Shown: piece after piece, positions 54,355-64,000 of the stretch
How positions within the stretch are numbered: the stretch's first letter is position 1
Layout: every line of letters begins with the position of its first letter
Assembly: GCA_038087015.1 (NCBI GenBank)
Contig: JASBNA010000007.1
Coordinates: 1,178,001-1,242,000, forward strand
Length of the DNA: 64,000 nt
Source of the DNA: Cerrena zonata
Lineage: Eukaryota; Basidiomycota; Agaricomycetes; Polyporales; Cerrenaceae
Direction of reading: 5' to 3'
The notes under the pieces: generated by a model
Seen by the model: the letters and a program-made list of their open reading frames with translations, nothing else
Databases searched by the model: none
Told to the model about the DNA's origin: nothing
Translations under genes and position numbers: made by a program

Positions 54355-56290
54355 CTAAGGCATTTCAGCCGAGAAGAGCCTGACAACCTTCATGGAATCA
54401 ACAGACGAGACGGGAGTAGGGGGAGTAGACACAGGTCTAACGATACACCTCGGAGAGAACAAACCACCTTCGGTTGGTTCTTCTCCTACTAGAGTATCGT
54501 TCTCGGCCTGCTCCGTCAAACGCTCTTGAGACTCCTTGGAAGGCTCCCGTATCTCAGGGAGCCCATATGCATCGACAAAATGTACGTCCTCAGTATGAGT
54601 ATTGGCATACTCCAACAGGGTCCTACCATCGAAGATACGGTTGGGAGTGTAGCTTCGATCGGACTTGGAGGTGTCAACGCTGAGTTTGAGCTCTTTACGT
54701 AAGGAGGAGGTCCTACGTCTGAGCCTGCGGCGCTGCATGGGAGGAGAGACGGGAGGGGAGAGACTAGAGAAGCTAGTAGTCGTGGTTGTAGATGAGGGCG
54801 GAGAGCTCGGGGAGTAGTAAAGGGACATAGGAGAGCCCAATACAGGGTCGTAGAAGTGGCCGGCTTGAATAGGCAAGGGCATAGGTACACCGTTCTGCGT
54901 GGTCGGGTAGAAGCTGGTCGGACTCAAGGAGATGGGTTCCTCATCTGATAGAAAAATGAAATGTGAGAAATTGGGAAATCTTTAGAAAGCACCGGGAAAC
55001 TCACAGAGGTCATGCTCTGGGTGAGCAAATTTGCAATCACTTTCCTCTTTACAGCGGCCGGCAATGTAGTCGGGACAAATCTCACGATGACCACTCATCA
55101 TGACCCCACCACCGATTACACGCCATGAAATGGGATGGAAGCCTTCCCCATCATCGAACGTTTGCTTTCTTTCGTACCGATTACGACGGTTTCTACCAAA
55201 TGATCGTTCGTGCTTGTCACCAGGGACAGGCGTTGGGGCCTGAGAAAGTGGAGAAGGAATAGAGATAGGTGAGGGTCGAGCTGACACTGAAGAACTGCGA
55301 CTCTTCGGAGCTGGAGAAGATGTTTGCTCTACTTGCCGAGCCTTCTCCGCGTCAATCTCTGGAGTCTCGTGGATACTAGAAATGAGTTAGCGTGTAAGTG
55401 GTATTGTTATAATAATGTTTCGATGGAAACACAAAAGAGGAGATTAGGACGACGTACAAATTGCAACGATCTCCTTTCAGGCAGCGCCCTTTCTCGACAT
55501 AAAAAGCACATGGCTTAGCTTTGTGATAACATCGGGTTAACAGGGCGATGAGAGAACAAAAAGATAAGTCGATGCTTACTCTTGAATAAATTGACGCCAT
55601 AGGTTATGGATCGCGATCTGTTCCTCAGGGGTGGGCCAGGAGATCCACCTTTGGAATTGGGACTTGAGTAAACAAGGCTCTCGGATCCACGACGGTACAT
55701 GGCTGGTAAGACTGGTACTGGAACGGGAACGTGGATAAGCCGAACCTCTGGGGTTGACTGAGGATTCATGAAGGGATCATAGGTCGCAGGTGTACAAGGC
55801 GGTACAGGTGGTAAAGACATTCCATGCATAAGACCCGATCCCGGCATAGACATAACTTGTCCGAGAGTGTATTGTTGCATCATAGCGTTCAAATCCTCGA
55901 CGGAGTTGGGACCGGAACTATCCGAACCGTCCGTCGAGACTGGAGATGGTGGAAGAGCTTTTCCTGCAGAGAAATGTTGGAGTGGAGAAAGAGCAGGGGC
56001 TGAGGTAGGGAGGTAATTCGGAGTGGTAGCCTGGTTGGGTGGCGCTAGTGGCGCATGCAAGTATGCACACTTATCACCAAAACGACAGTGACCCATTGCG
56101 AAGTTACGACAAGGTTTAGCTATAAGAGGTAAACAGATTTGTTAAGTAACCCGAGAAGCATGGTAAACAAAGTTGGCTTACTTCTGTATAATTTGTGGCT
56201 TGGGTTTACGGGTTGCTCACGAAGCTTTCTATTTGTAGGAGGTTCCTGAGTATCAGCACGAGAAGGTCGACGACTAAGTGGGCTTCCCAT
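54355..56290 (-). CDS. CCCH zinc-finger protein with three fingers
   Basis: This is a probable RNA-binding protein with three CCCH fingers. The minus-strand start MGSPLSRRPSRADTQEPPTN at 56290 is followed by five exons. The fingers are KPCRNFAMGHCRFGDKCAYL-H, KPCAFYVEKGRCLKGDRCNL-H (about 55440-55515) and ICPDYIAGRCKEESDCKFAH (about 55025-55090). Between finger 1 and 2 lies a Pro-rich region (VRLIHVPVPVPVLPAMYR). After the first two fingers comes a Ser/Pro-rich part, and the tail (EEPISLSPTSFYP onward) is disordered with a basic patch QRRRLRRRTSSLRKELKLS. The layout resembles fungal Lee1/Cps3-like CCCH proteins that influence mRNA stability and development. That role is an inference from family. 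The intron between fingers 1 and 2 is about 90-100 nt. Confidence 0.85.
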
Positions 56291-59146
56291 TGGTGAACCA
56301 GAGAAGAATTAGGAGCTCTCCTTATATACGATGCGGGAGGCCGAAGCAAGATAACCGGAGCAAGAGATATTGAGACCCCGACGTATGTCTCAGAGTCTTT
56401 GGCTGGCCAGCACAGGAGGGCCAGGATTGTGATCAATAAAGGAATGGAGAGCTCGCTTATACCTAGGTAGCGGATGGAACAAAAAGTGAAATAGTAGAGT
56501 CGACGAAAGGCGCACCGGAAAGCTCTGGTTTATAACTCCACGAAGCATCTAAGCGGTTCTCAACCTAACCTACCGGGTTGTAACAATGAGAAGCTATGGA
56601 TGCTTAGGTCATCTTTGAGTATGTTGAAACAGAGCGCAGGTCTTTTGTTGCAAGAGCCGGGTGGCTCCCTGAACAGGGAAAAGCCTGATGCGAAGGACTC
56701 CGTCCTCATTTCGCGAACTAGATCAAAGATGAGGGGAACAATAGGATGGGAGTTGCCTGAACACGTTGCGGTCATTCAATTGTCGCCTTCGGCGCGAAAC
56801 CTGCGTAGATGACCGAATGGGGGCCTACGAAGAATAGCATCCGGGTGGCGGACATGAACGCATAGACACAAGGCATGATACAAGAGGTTGTGAGTCGAGT
56901 TTTTCCAATCCTTAAACGACAAATTGTTGCGCGACAATTATCATGTTCCCATCAAAAACTAGGTGTTGTGTAAACCATCGGAGTTGAACATCTCACGTGG
57001 GTGGTATCAACCACTTTGGGAAGAAGGTTCCTCAACGAGGGGAAACAATAAAATGGACCATATGCGCCTTATTCGAACAAACGGCCGGTCCCGAGTCCCT
57101 TGCTACATAAGCAAGTCTAGCCACTAGGGTGAGTAGAACGCCAGAGAGCAGGGGACATAGAAAGACAATGAATGTGAATGATGTTGATGATCCAATGGTT
57201 TTGCATCAGATACTGTGCAGGGTTTTAGGGTTTGTATAATGAGGTTCTCTCTAGGAACACGCATGTGAATCGGTGGGGAAGAAGAGGTTAACAGTCGATT
57301 GTGTTACGGTAAAGGACCATCATTCCCAGGTCAGGTTCTGAAGTCCGAACTTCTTGAAGTTCTTATGGAGTCAGATTACCCTTCTCGTAGCCACGGTCAT
57401 GTAACCAGCTGAAATAGATGTTTCACTTACACTAGAAGTGCGATAGAAGACTTAACACGCCGCTTCCACAAGTAGCTTCCATGGGACGCTCTTTATTGTC
57501 GTGCAAGTTTCCAGGCGATATACCAGCGGGCATGCGCTATAAAATTGCAGATTCCGCATAACCCTCATGTAAACGCACACTCTGATAATACAGTTTGTAG
57601 CGGAGCAAACACACCTGAAGCGAGGGCATATACCCATGAAGTTCCAGTTGGTGAACTTTACCACTTCACGGTCTGTTACTACTCATCCTTACGATTTTCT
57701 TCTGAACATGGTAGTTTAACTGACTTTCGGCCTTTAGGGTGATATTCGATTGCTTGCGAGTTATCATCGCTCCCCTAGTAGTTTATAGCATATGTGAAAG
57801 CTTGGCGGAAATGACCACCATGTTCTCGTTCTTGAACCTAGAAGACGAAGTCCTGAAGAGGAGTTGTTAGGAGGAGCGTAGATTAATTCCCTGATGTTCG
57901 TAGTAACTCTCATATCCTGGCGACACTTGCACCGGTCGTCTGAGTGACTAATGTCGAACGTGTCCAGGCACTGATCCATCACCTAAGGGAACTGTTCGAT
58001 AAACCCACAGCCGTCAGTACCAGTAGAAATCAGATCGGACATAGCAGACGTAAGTCACAGAATTATCATCTTGGGGGATAAGCTTACTACTGGTGGGACA
58101 TGCGTGTGGCTTATCATCACACTCACCCATCACCGGATACGTGCTCGTGTCAACACCAGCGATCTCCCGGAGTCTCAAAATGGGAGTAAGGCATTGTCGA
58201 CACAGATTCGAAGCACCCCTAGTAGTATTTTTGGTATTATTGTCAGTGAGTCACTGATATCCCACAACGAGAGGAATGCATCCGCTTTCTCGAGGATCAC
58301 CGTATGGAGTAAGTATCCTTCTCCGCAAACTACCTCCGTGACTGAAGTAATTCAACGGAAGAGTGAAAAGAATGAACTGATACCCAAGGTAGTGGTATCA
58401 CAGAAACTGGATTTTGTCTGCTTCCAGTGGGATGTTAAGCATTCTGGATGTCGGATGGGGCATTGTCAGGTACTGTGTTGCCCCTCGGTGTTCGAAGTGG
58501 TTGTCCACAAGTAACGGCGCAACGATCGAGGTGTTTAGATTTGGGACCTAGAGACAGAGAAGTACAATGCAGAGACTCACAATGCAGATTAGTACCGTCT
58601 TTCCGGTGGTTATTTTCTTACTATAGTTGTTTGTGATAATAGATAATACACCATATTGGTGAGGAGTCCAAAGAAATTCGCCTTCAAGTAGGTTTTAGTA
58701 GCATCTTGGGTCACGAGTCGAAGTAGCGTACTTTGAGCGAAAGCACGACTAGGAAGACGGGACGGCCACTGGTGTGAGGAAGGGAAGAGAACGACGAAAA
58801 CTCCATGCAACATTTGAGCTATCATCATAACAAGATGGACATGGCGCTGGAGATCGTATAGATAGGAGCTTTGGTCTACCCTCCATATATTACGCGGGGA
58901 ACAGTCATGAGGCCAAATACACCAGCGACAGCACGGGAATGAGGCGGGCTAGGGAGAACCGTCGTACGCTGGAGTCAATAATCCTCGCGCGGCAGGTGAT
59001 CAGCTCATAGTACCGCCAAGCCATTGGGGCCTCGCGGTAATTGTCTATGCAATGACTCGAGAACTGCAACATCTTGGGCAGATAGGAAAATTAGTCCACC
59101 TTGAAGCGTGTGTTCATAGGCCGATCGAGGCAGAAAAATCGATCGA
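56291..59146. other. 2.9 kb gene-poor region
   Basis: This is the longest stretch without a recognisable gene. Frames such as 58071-58514 (+, 147 codons) and 56560-56775 (-) show no domain, splice plan or family signature. Pieces at 56570-56815 have protein-like composition on both strands and may be remnants of a mobile element, but no element could be identified. No tRNA was found. Confidence 0.5.
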
Positions 59147-59696
59147 CTAGTTTTCTCGCCATTGGTTGACACATGACGTGCACCTTTCGGAAGTTGAGGA
59201 AGATAGACAATTGAATATCATGAAGGACATACCGATAGACTGATAGAATTCAACAATGTTAGAAAATGACAAAAGTAAGGAGAAAGAAATGGCATACACG
59301 TAGTCATAGGTTCATCTGCAGATCGAATTTGCAGCTGGTAGAAGTATGCACGACCATTATCGCACTTCGGACATGTAGCTAAGATAAAATGCATCAGGCG
59401 AGAATAGTTGAGGAGAGTACCAGGAATCATGATATACCAGTTGTCGAATCTGCGTGCTTCCACATCTCATCGCCTCCGAGAACATCATCCACTTCTTTTC
59501 TCTTGAGTTTCGTTCTGGAAGTCATCTATCAAGATTCAACAGTAAGATTATGACGGAGTAATATTGCACAAAATTGTAAGTAACGTACCTGTTTCGCTAT
59601 AGGGAATTCATACGCACAAGTATTACATGCCCACTTGTTGTACCCCGTTTCAGTCGAGATGATGAGCATATTGGCGCAGCCGGGGCAGAATAACAT
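59147..59696 (-). CDS. RPC11: RNA polymerase III subunit RPC10 (C11/TFIIS-like)
   Basis: This small zinc-ribbon subunit of RNA polymerase III acts in RNA cleavage, termination and reinitiation. Five minus-strand exons, 59589-59696, 59438-59525, 59298-59378, 59233-59239 and 59147-59183, give 106 residues in perfect phase. The N-terminal zinc ribbon is MLFCPGCANMLIISTETGYN with KWACNTCAYEF. The C-terminal TFIIS-like ribbon is TCPKCDNGRAYFYQLQIRSA, containing the essential acidic loop as RSADEPMTT, then FYRCTSCVNQWREN. The fourth exon has only 7 nt and supplies the end of Phe, Tyr and the start of Arg in FYRC. Without it the second ribbon would lose its last Cys pair. All eight zinc ligands are present. 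Confidence 0.93.
59233..59239 (-). other. Seven-nucleotide micro-exon of the RPC10 gene
   Basis: On the minus strand TCTATCG is bordered by a CAG acceptor and a GTATGT donor. Including it restores the invariant FYRC of the second zinc ribbon and the frame to the stop codon. Confidence 0.8.
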
Positions 59697-60216
59697 AGTT
59701 AAGATATGAAGGAAGTTTATATCTCGGCTCACCAGTAACACTGAGAAGCACTGAGATGACTGGGAGAGTGAGAAGAGTTGGGGTTCATTGGGGCGCCTAA
59801 TCAGCTCAGACTCATACCATCATCGACGATCGAGTACATCGCCTATTTGCCTTAGTGATCGTACAATGTGAGTTATTTTTTTCAATCTCCTACTAGATGC
59901 TATAACACTCTACTAACAGATCAGGTTTCACTCAGAAAATGTGGATTCCAACTCTGTGTCGGCGGGGGATGTGTTTCAGAGAGAGACATCGGAGGGGCAA
60001 GATGCACGATCGTGTGTACTGTCCCTCTCCTCGCAATAGGCTGCGGAATGTTGTTATGTCGGTGGACCTGGAGCCTACCACTTGCAAACATCTCTAAATG
60101 TTCTTGTTACTCAGTCACAGCTAATCTTAGTTCCTCCTCAGCCTCTGCTGCACTCCCCTTGTTGCTTGTAAGCTCCAATAGCTTTCTGAGCGGACGCAAG
60201 AACGCCTAGAAGATCG
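59697..60216. other. Spacer upstream of the RPC10 gene
   Basis: A 113-codon + strand frame (59868-60209) looks non-coding. No RNA gene was recognised. Confidence 0.45.
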
Positions 60217-60836
60217 CTAGATACAGTTGTCATATCCTGATTTGTAGACTGGGTATGCCCGTGATATATGAAGCGATGTCCAAGAGAGAAGTTGTTGCAG
60301 ACGGTCATTAGACCAATAAGCCGGGATCTCTCTCAACGAAGGGAGAGACATGTTCCACAGACCGAGTGAGGAAGAGGCGACGAGGACAATGAGACTAAAT
60401 TTCAATGAGAAACAATCTTCGCTTTTATAAAGCCCCAACGAGTAGCCTCAGAGTCGAGGATATGAGCATGTAGACGAACATAGCTTGGGGAGAAGTTCAT
60501 ATATGTTATAATCTTACTTCAAAGCTTCATAGTAGAAAGAACAATGTAAGTTCAAACGTTCAAATGTAATGAAAGGAAGAAACGATACTCAACGCCCGGG
60601 ATGGATACGTGATCTTGCCAAATTAGGACTGACGCTGCTATCATGGAAGCGTAAGTAATGATTGGAGCACTGCTCCATAGCTGAGCCACGTAGTTCACAG
60701 CCTAAATCGTATTCGGACAATTCGTGGGAAAGTTAATGGTATAGTCATGGAGGTAGAGTAAAAGTACTATAGTTGTACACATGTCGAGCCTAGAGAAAAC
60801 AACACAAGAGACATAAAATACATAGTGCATAACACC
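60217..60836 (-). other. Possible membrane-protein gene remnant
   Basis: On the minus strand a piece at about 60595-60700 reads AVNYVAQLWSSAPIITYASM followed by a hydrophobic stretch. It is preceded by an acceptor-like ATTTAG and followed by a GTATCG donor. Further down, 60217-60438 contains FSLIVLVASSSLGLWNMSLP. Both look like membrane segments of a fungal multi-pass protein, but stops separate them and no clear splice chain joins them. The family is not recognised. This may be a decayed gene. Confidence 0.25.
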
Positions 60837-61446
<610 letters not shown>

Positions 61447-62594
61447 TTGAACAAGTCAGAAATGTGTCTGGGAGGAAGTGTGAAGATGAGAGATTTGGTT
61501 TCGCTCGTAAAGAGATGGTGGTGGTTGTGGACTAAGGAGCACACGAAGTATTCTCCGGGCTTTCCGACCCTCTAGGGTTGGTTATCTATTATGACATCGA
61601 CCTTTTCACGTGACCGTTCGACAACCGCTCTTTGCCGAACACCAATTTCTGCTACAAACCTACGCAACTTTCCGAGATCCATATATGGCAATGCGACGGA
61701 GGTTCTGTCAAAGACAGAAGCGGAGGAGCAGCAGCCTTCACAGGGTGACGAAGCTTCCGTCGAAGACGGGAGCGGAGGAGCCATACCAACAACAGTCATG
61801 GGAACTGAAGTACAAGTCAACGAACCCCAGCAATAGTCCTAGAAAGATTAACATGTTTTTTCCTTCATTTTGTTTTAACTGTTATTTCTCATTATTTAAT
61901 GGAGGTTAACAGATTACTTAGGGGTCGGGTATGTGCGCCCGGCGCCGCTTGTACTAGTTTATATAGGTCAACGCGTGACACGCTGCACGTGACCTTAACC
62001 TTGGACGCGTCGCGCGTGTGGTTGTGTGTTTACACCATCTTGAGCGCTTGTTGTGAAGCTGAGATCTGGGCTTGGCATCCCCTTCCCTTTTCACAATCCT
62101 CGGTGCGAAACTCTTTCACACCCGTCGGGCCAGATTCACACTAAAGTCTACGCCATTCACTTCTCTACGTTTCTGTAATGCAGTCAAAGATATATCAATA
62201 TCTTGTTTCTCGTCCCAGAACATCGTCGTCACTGTCTTCTTGACAAATGCTCAAATTTGCAAAAGCTCTGGAATTGCACGAAGATTGTCTGCCACTCGGA
62301 GAAAACTTGCGGGCGGGCAATTCGTTTACCTACTTCAAGATACTTCATTGTCCTGTAACATATGTACTCATGCGCCAAAGACCCTTCATCAAAGCTCGTC
62401 ACTCGGTTGTCATGGAAAGGCCAGCCCCGCGGCGGGGTCCCAACCGGTCAGCCACTTGCACATATACCCCAGGCTGGCATCTCAGTTACTACCTCCCTTC
62501 CCTCCTTGTACCTCCCTACCTTCAAAGGACTCAACAGGACTCTTACTGAAGTCTACTCATCCTTGCCTACATCCATCTCTGTGGCTACAAAATA
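61447..62594. other. Divergent region between histone H3 and a membrane protein gene
   Basis: This 1.15 kb presumably contains both promoters. TTTATATAG at about 61957 is a TATA-like site but far from either start codon. GC-rich CACGTGACC-like sequence at about 61985 and the matching TCACGTGACC at about 61605 contain the CACGTG E-box core. No gene, and no neighbouring histone H4, was seen. Confidence 0.45.
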
Positions 62595-63296
62595 ATGGCT
62601 ACTAACGGCTCGTCGACATCCAACTATTGTTACTTGATCGCCGGAAACAAGACTGTCTGTCCACTACCACTCATCCCTATAGGTATGTCACCATTCGTTG
62701 TTTTTGAGTGTCTGGACTCTCTCTGAACCGCGTCTTTTCTGTAGCCTTTGTCCTTAGTGTCGCCCTGTGTGCACTCTACTACTCGTTCCCTCTTGCATCC
62801 GTCCAATCAACTCCGACTCCACCCCCTTCTTCAGATGTAGAAAAGGCTGATCTCAAAGAAGAGATAGGTATGTACATTTTGAAATTCTTTTCGCATCCAT
62901 CCACTTATCCTCACTGTAGCCGCCCCACCATATGTCCCCTTTTCTCCTCGTAGCAGAAGCCCTCCGTCATACGTCCACCTCCCACTTGAGGAACAGCAAG
63001 AACGTATCCTTGTAAGATCTCGACTAGTTGCATACCGATTCCCCTCTCCACCAGGACCTCCCCCTTTTGGTCCCCTTCCATGTGTTCCAATGACTCGATC
63101 GCAAACTCCCTTGGTTCTCTCTCGCAACTTGGATGAATTATATCACGAACCTGCTTGCCCTGACTCGCCCACCCTTCCTATTGGTCTATTCGCCTCTAAC
63201 AATACTGTGGGCTTCCTACCTTCTGCCTGCTTGACCCACTCTACAAGTCACCTGGACTACACGCTCCGCAACAAGGGTTCGACTGATTCTCTTTAA
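62595..63296 (+). CDS. Small single-pass membrane protein with PY motifs, unknown function
   Basis: Three exons, 62595-62682, 62745-62867 and 62920-63296, give 195 residues. The N-terminus MATNGSSTSNYCYLIAGNKT has two possible N-glycosylation sites (NGS, NKT). A single membrane span follows (LPLIPIAFVLSVALCALYYS). Behind it lies a Pro-rich, charged region with APPYVPF and SPPSYVHLP. The second is a PPxY motif that binds WW domains of Rsp5/Nedd4-type ligases. A further Pro-rich stretch (RFPSPPGPPPFGPLPCVP) follows. This topology, short outside, one span and a PY-containing tail inside, is like fungal Rsp5 adaptors, but no family is recognised and the role is a guess. Splice sites are strong and phases agree. 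Confidence 0.72.
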
Positions 63297-64000
63297 GACG
63301 CCTCCTCGTTCTTATATCTTTCTGGGACTTCACATCCCCTTTTCTAACTATGTTTCTCAGGGTCTTGACTAGGCTATTGGTTATAGGGCTATAGAACTAT
63401 AGGGCTTTAGGGTGCCTATCATTTACTTGGATGTATTCTATTGCTTCGAATGTACTATTCACTCTGAATGAATGGTTTCTAATGCCTTACATTGCAAATG
63501 GTTCTCATCGTATGTCATGGAAGCGAACTGCGCAACTAATGATCGTCACCTTCAACCCGACAGCGGAAGTACATCGCAGTAAACTCAATGCCCAAAAGCA
63601 ACCTCCTCGGAGCAACAGAAATACTTTCCAAGGCCTCACATCAAGCATTCAACCTACATCATTTCCGTATCAATCCCTTACAATCGGGATGTCGAACATG
63701 GTTATCACACGCGCTTTTACGCAGGTGATGGAGAAGAGGGTAAAATCACAAGCACGTGCTGAACACGCTGCAATCGCGTGTTTCGTTCCCCCACCCCATC
63801 TTTCGTTTAGCACTACGCCAAATCGATCCCCCTAACCTTTCCTTCTATATGACCTGAACCTCGTTGCCAAACTTTCGCCGCGCCGTCGCACGATTCTTGA
63901 TTTCCCTTCAATTCGGGAAGATATTCAAACAATATTAAAGAGATGTACCTGGCTGATGCAACCAACGGTACGTCGCTTACTGCTTGTTCGGAGATAGTGA
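63297..64000. other. Right end of the window, no gene resolved
   Basis: A 134-codon + strand frame (63431-63835) is not recognised and has no clear features. Close to the edge, sequence around 63940-63970 ends in a good donor (GGTACGTCGC), so the first exon of a gene running off the window is possible but cannot be identified. Confidence 0.4.

Noticed and set aside
53718..54386. 222-codon minus-strand frame
   Set aside because: It overlaps the end of the zinc-finger gene in another frame and continues into its 3' flank. It has no family features, and a second frame on the same strand is also open.
58071..58514. 147-codon + strand frame in the 2.9 kb gap
   Set aside because: There is no domain, signal or family pattern, and its surroundings show no promoter or splice features.

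Overview
The window looks like nuclear DNA of a basidiomycete fungus, most likely an Agaricomycete. Genes are dense, lie on both strands and are cut by many GT-AG introns of about 35-75 nt. Products include an AMPK/Snf1 beta subunit, a DASH kinetochore subunit, a bifunctional Egt1, a secreted GMC oxidoreductase and three unrelated F-box proteins, a gene class that is abundant in mushrooms. Gene models were spliced by eye, using splice signals, phase and family similarity.

Layout. 0-4.2 kb: the 3' part of a Ty1/copia LTR retrotransposon, with one in-frame stop near its end and a rearranged 3' LTR. 5.2-6.4 kb: an FSH1-type serine hydrolase. 8.5-10.2 kb: AMPK beta subunit. 11.4-12.1 kb (-): ribosomal protein eS19 with a long acidic tail. 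12.7-14.2 kb: F-box protein. 16.6-17.1 kb (-): DASH subunit Dad3. 17.4-19.2 kb: nicotinate phosphoribosyltransferase. 19.9-22.3 kb: pyruvate decarboxylase, interrupted by a one-base frame break at CCC-TGA-C. 22.7-24.4 kb: second F-box protein. 24.9-27.2 kb: DCAF5-like WD40 protein. 27.3-28.7 kb (-): gelsolin-repeat protein. 29.0-32.2 kb (-): Egt1 (ergothioneine). 33.7-35.1 kb (-): DHHC palmitoyltransferase. 35.6-36.6 kb: third F-box protein. 38.2-39.2 kb (-): SPRY protein. 40.6-41.8 kb (-): DUF6699-like protein. 42.9-45.6 kb (-): secreted GMC oxidoreductase. 46.2 kb (-): intron-containing tRNA-Lys(CUU). 47.1-50.5 kb: a divergent O-methyltransferase / sedoheptulose-7-phosphate cyclase pair, the MysB/MysA pair of mycosporine (UV-sunscreen) biosynthesis. 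52.3-53.4 kb: heme oxygenase. 54.4-56.3 kb (-): triple CCCH zinc-finger protein. 59.1-59.7 kb (-): RNA polymerase III subunit RPC11/RPC10. 60.8-61.4 kb (-): histone H3 with three extra residues between K27 and K36. 62.6-63.3 kb: small single-pass membrane protein with PY motifs.

Most genes are independent housekeeping genes. The functional grouping that stands out is the MysA/MysB pair. The cyclase makes the ring and the methyltransferase completes 4-deoxygadusol, but no ATP-grasp partner is visible here and the cyclase frame is broken. Egt1 (antioxidant thiol) and heme oxygenase lie in the same 25 kb, so several small-molecule stress-protection functions are neighbours, although no shared control is shown. 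Frame breaks in PDC and the cyclase mean that base-level errors in the assembly must be excluded before reading them as biology.
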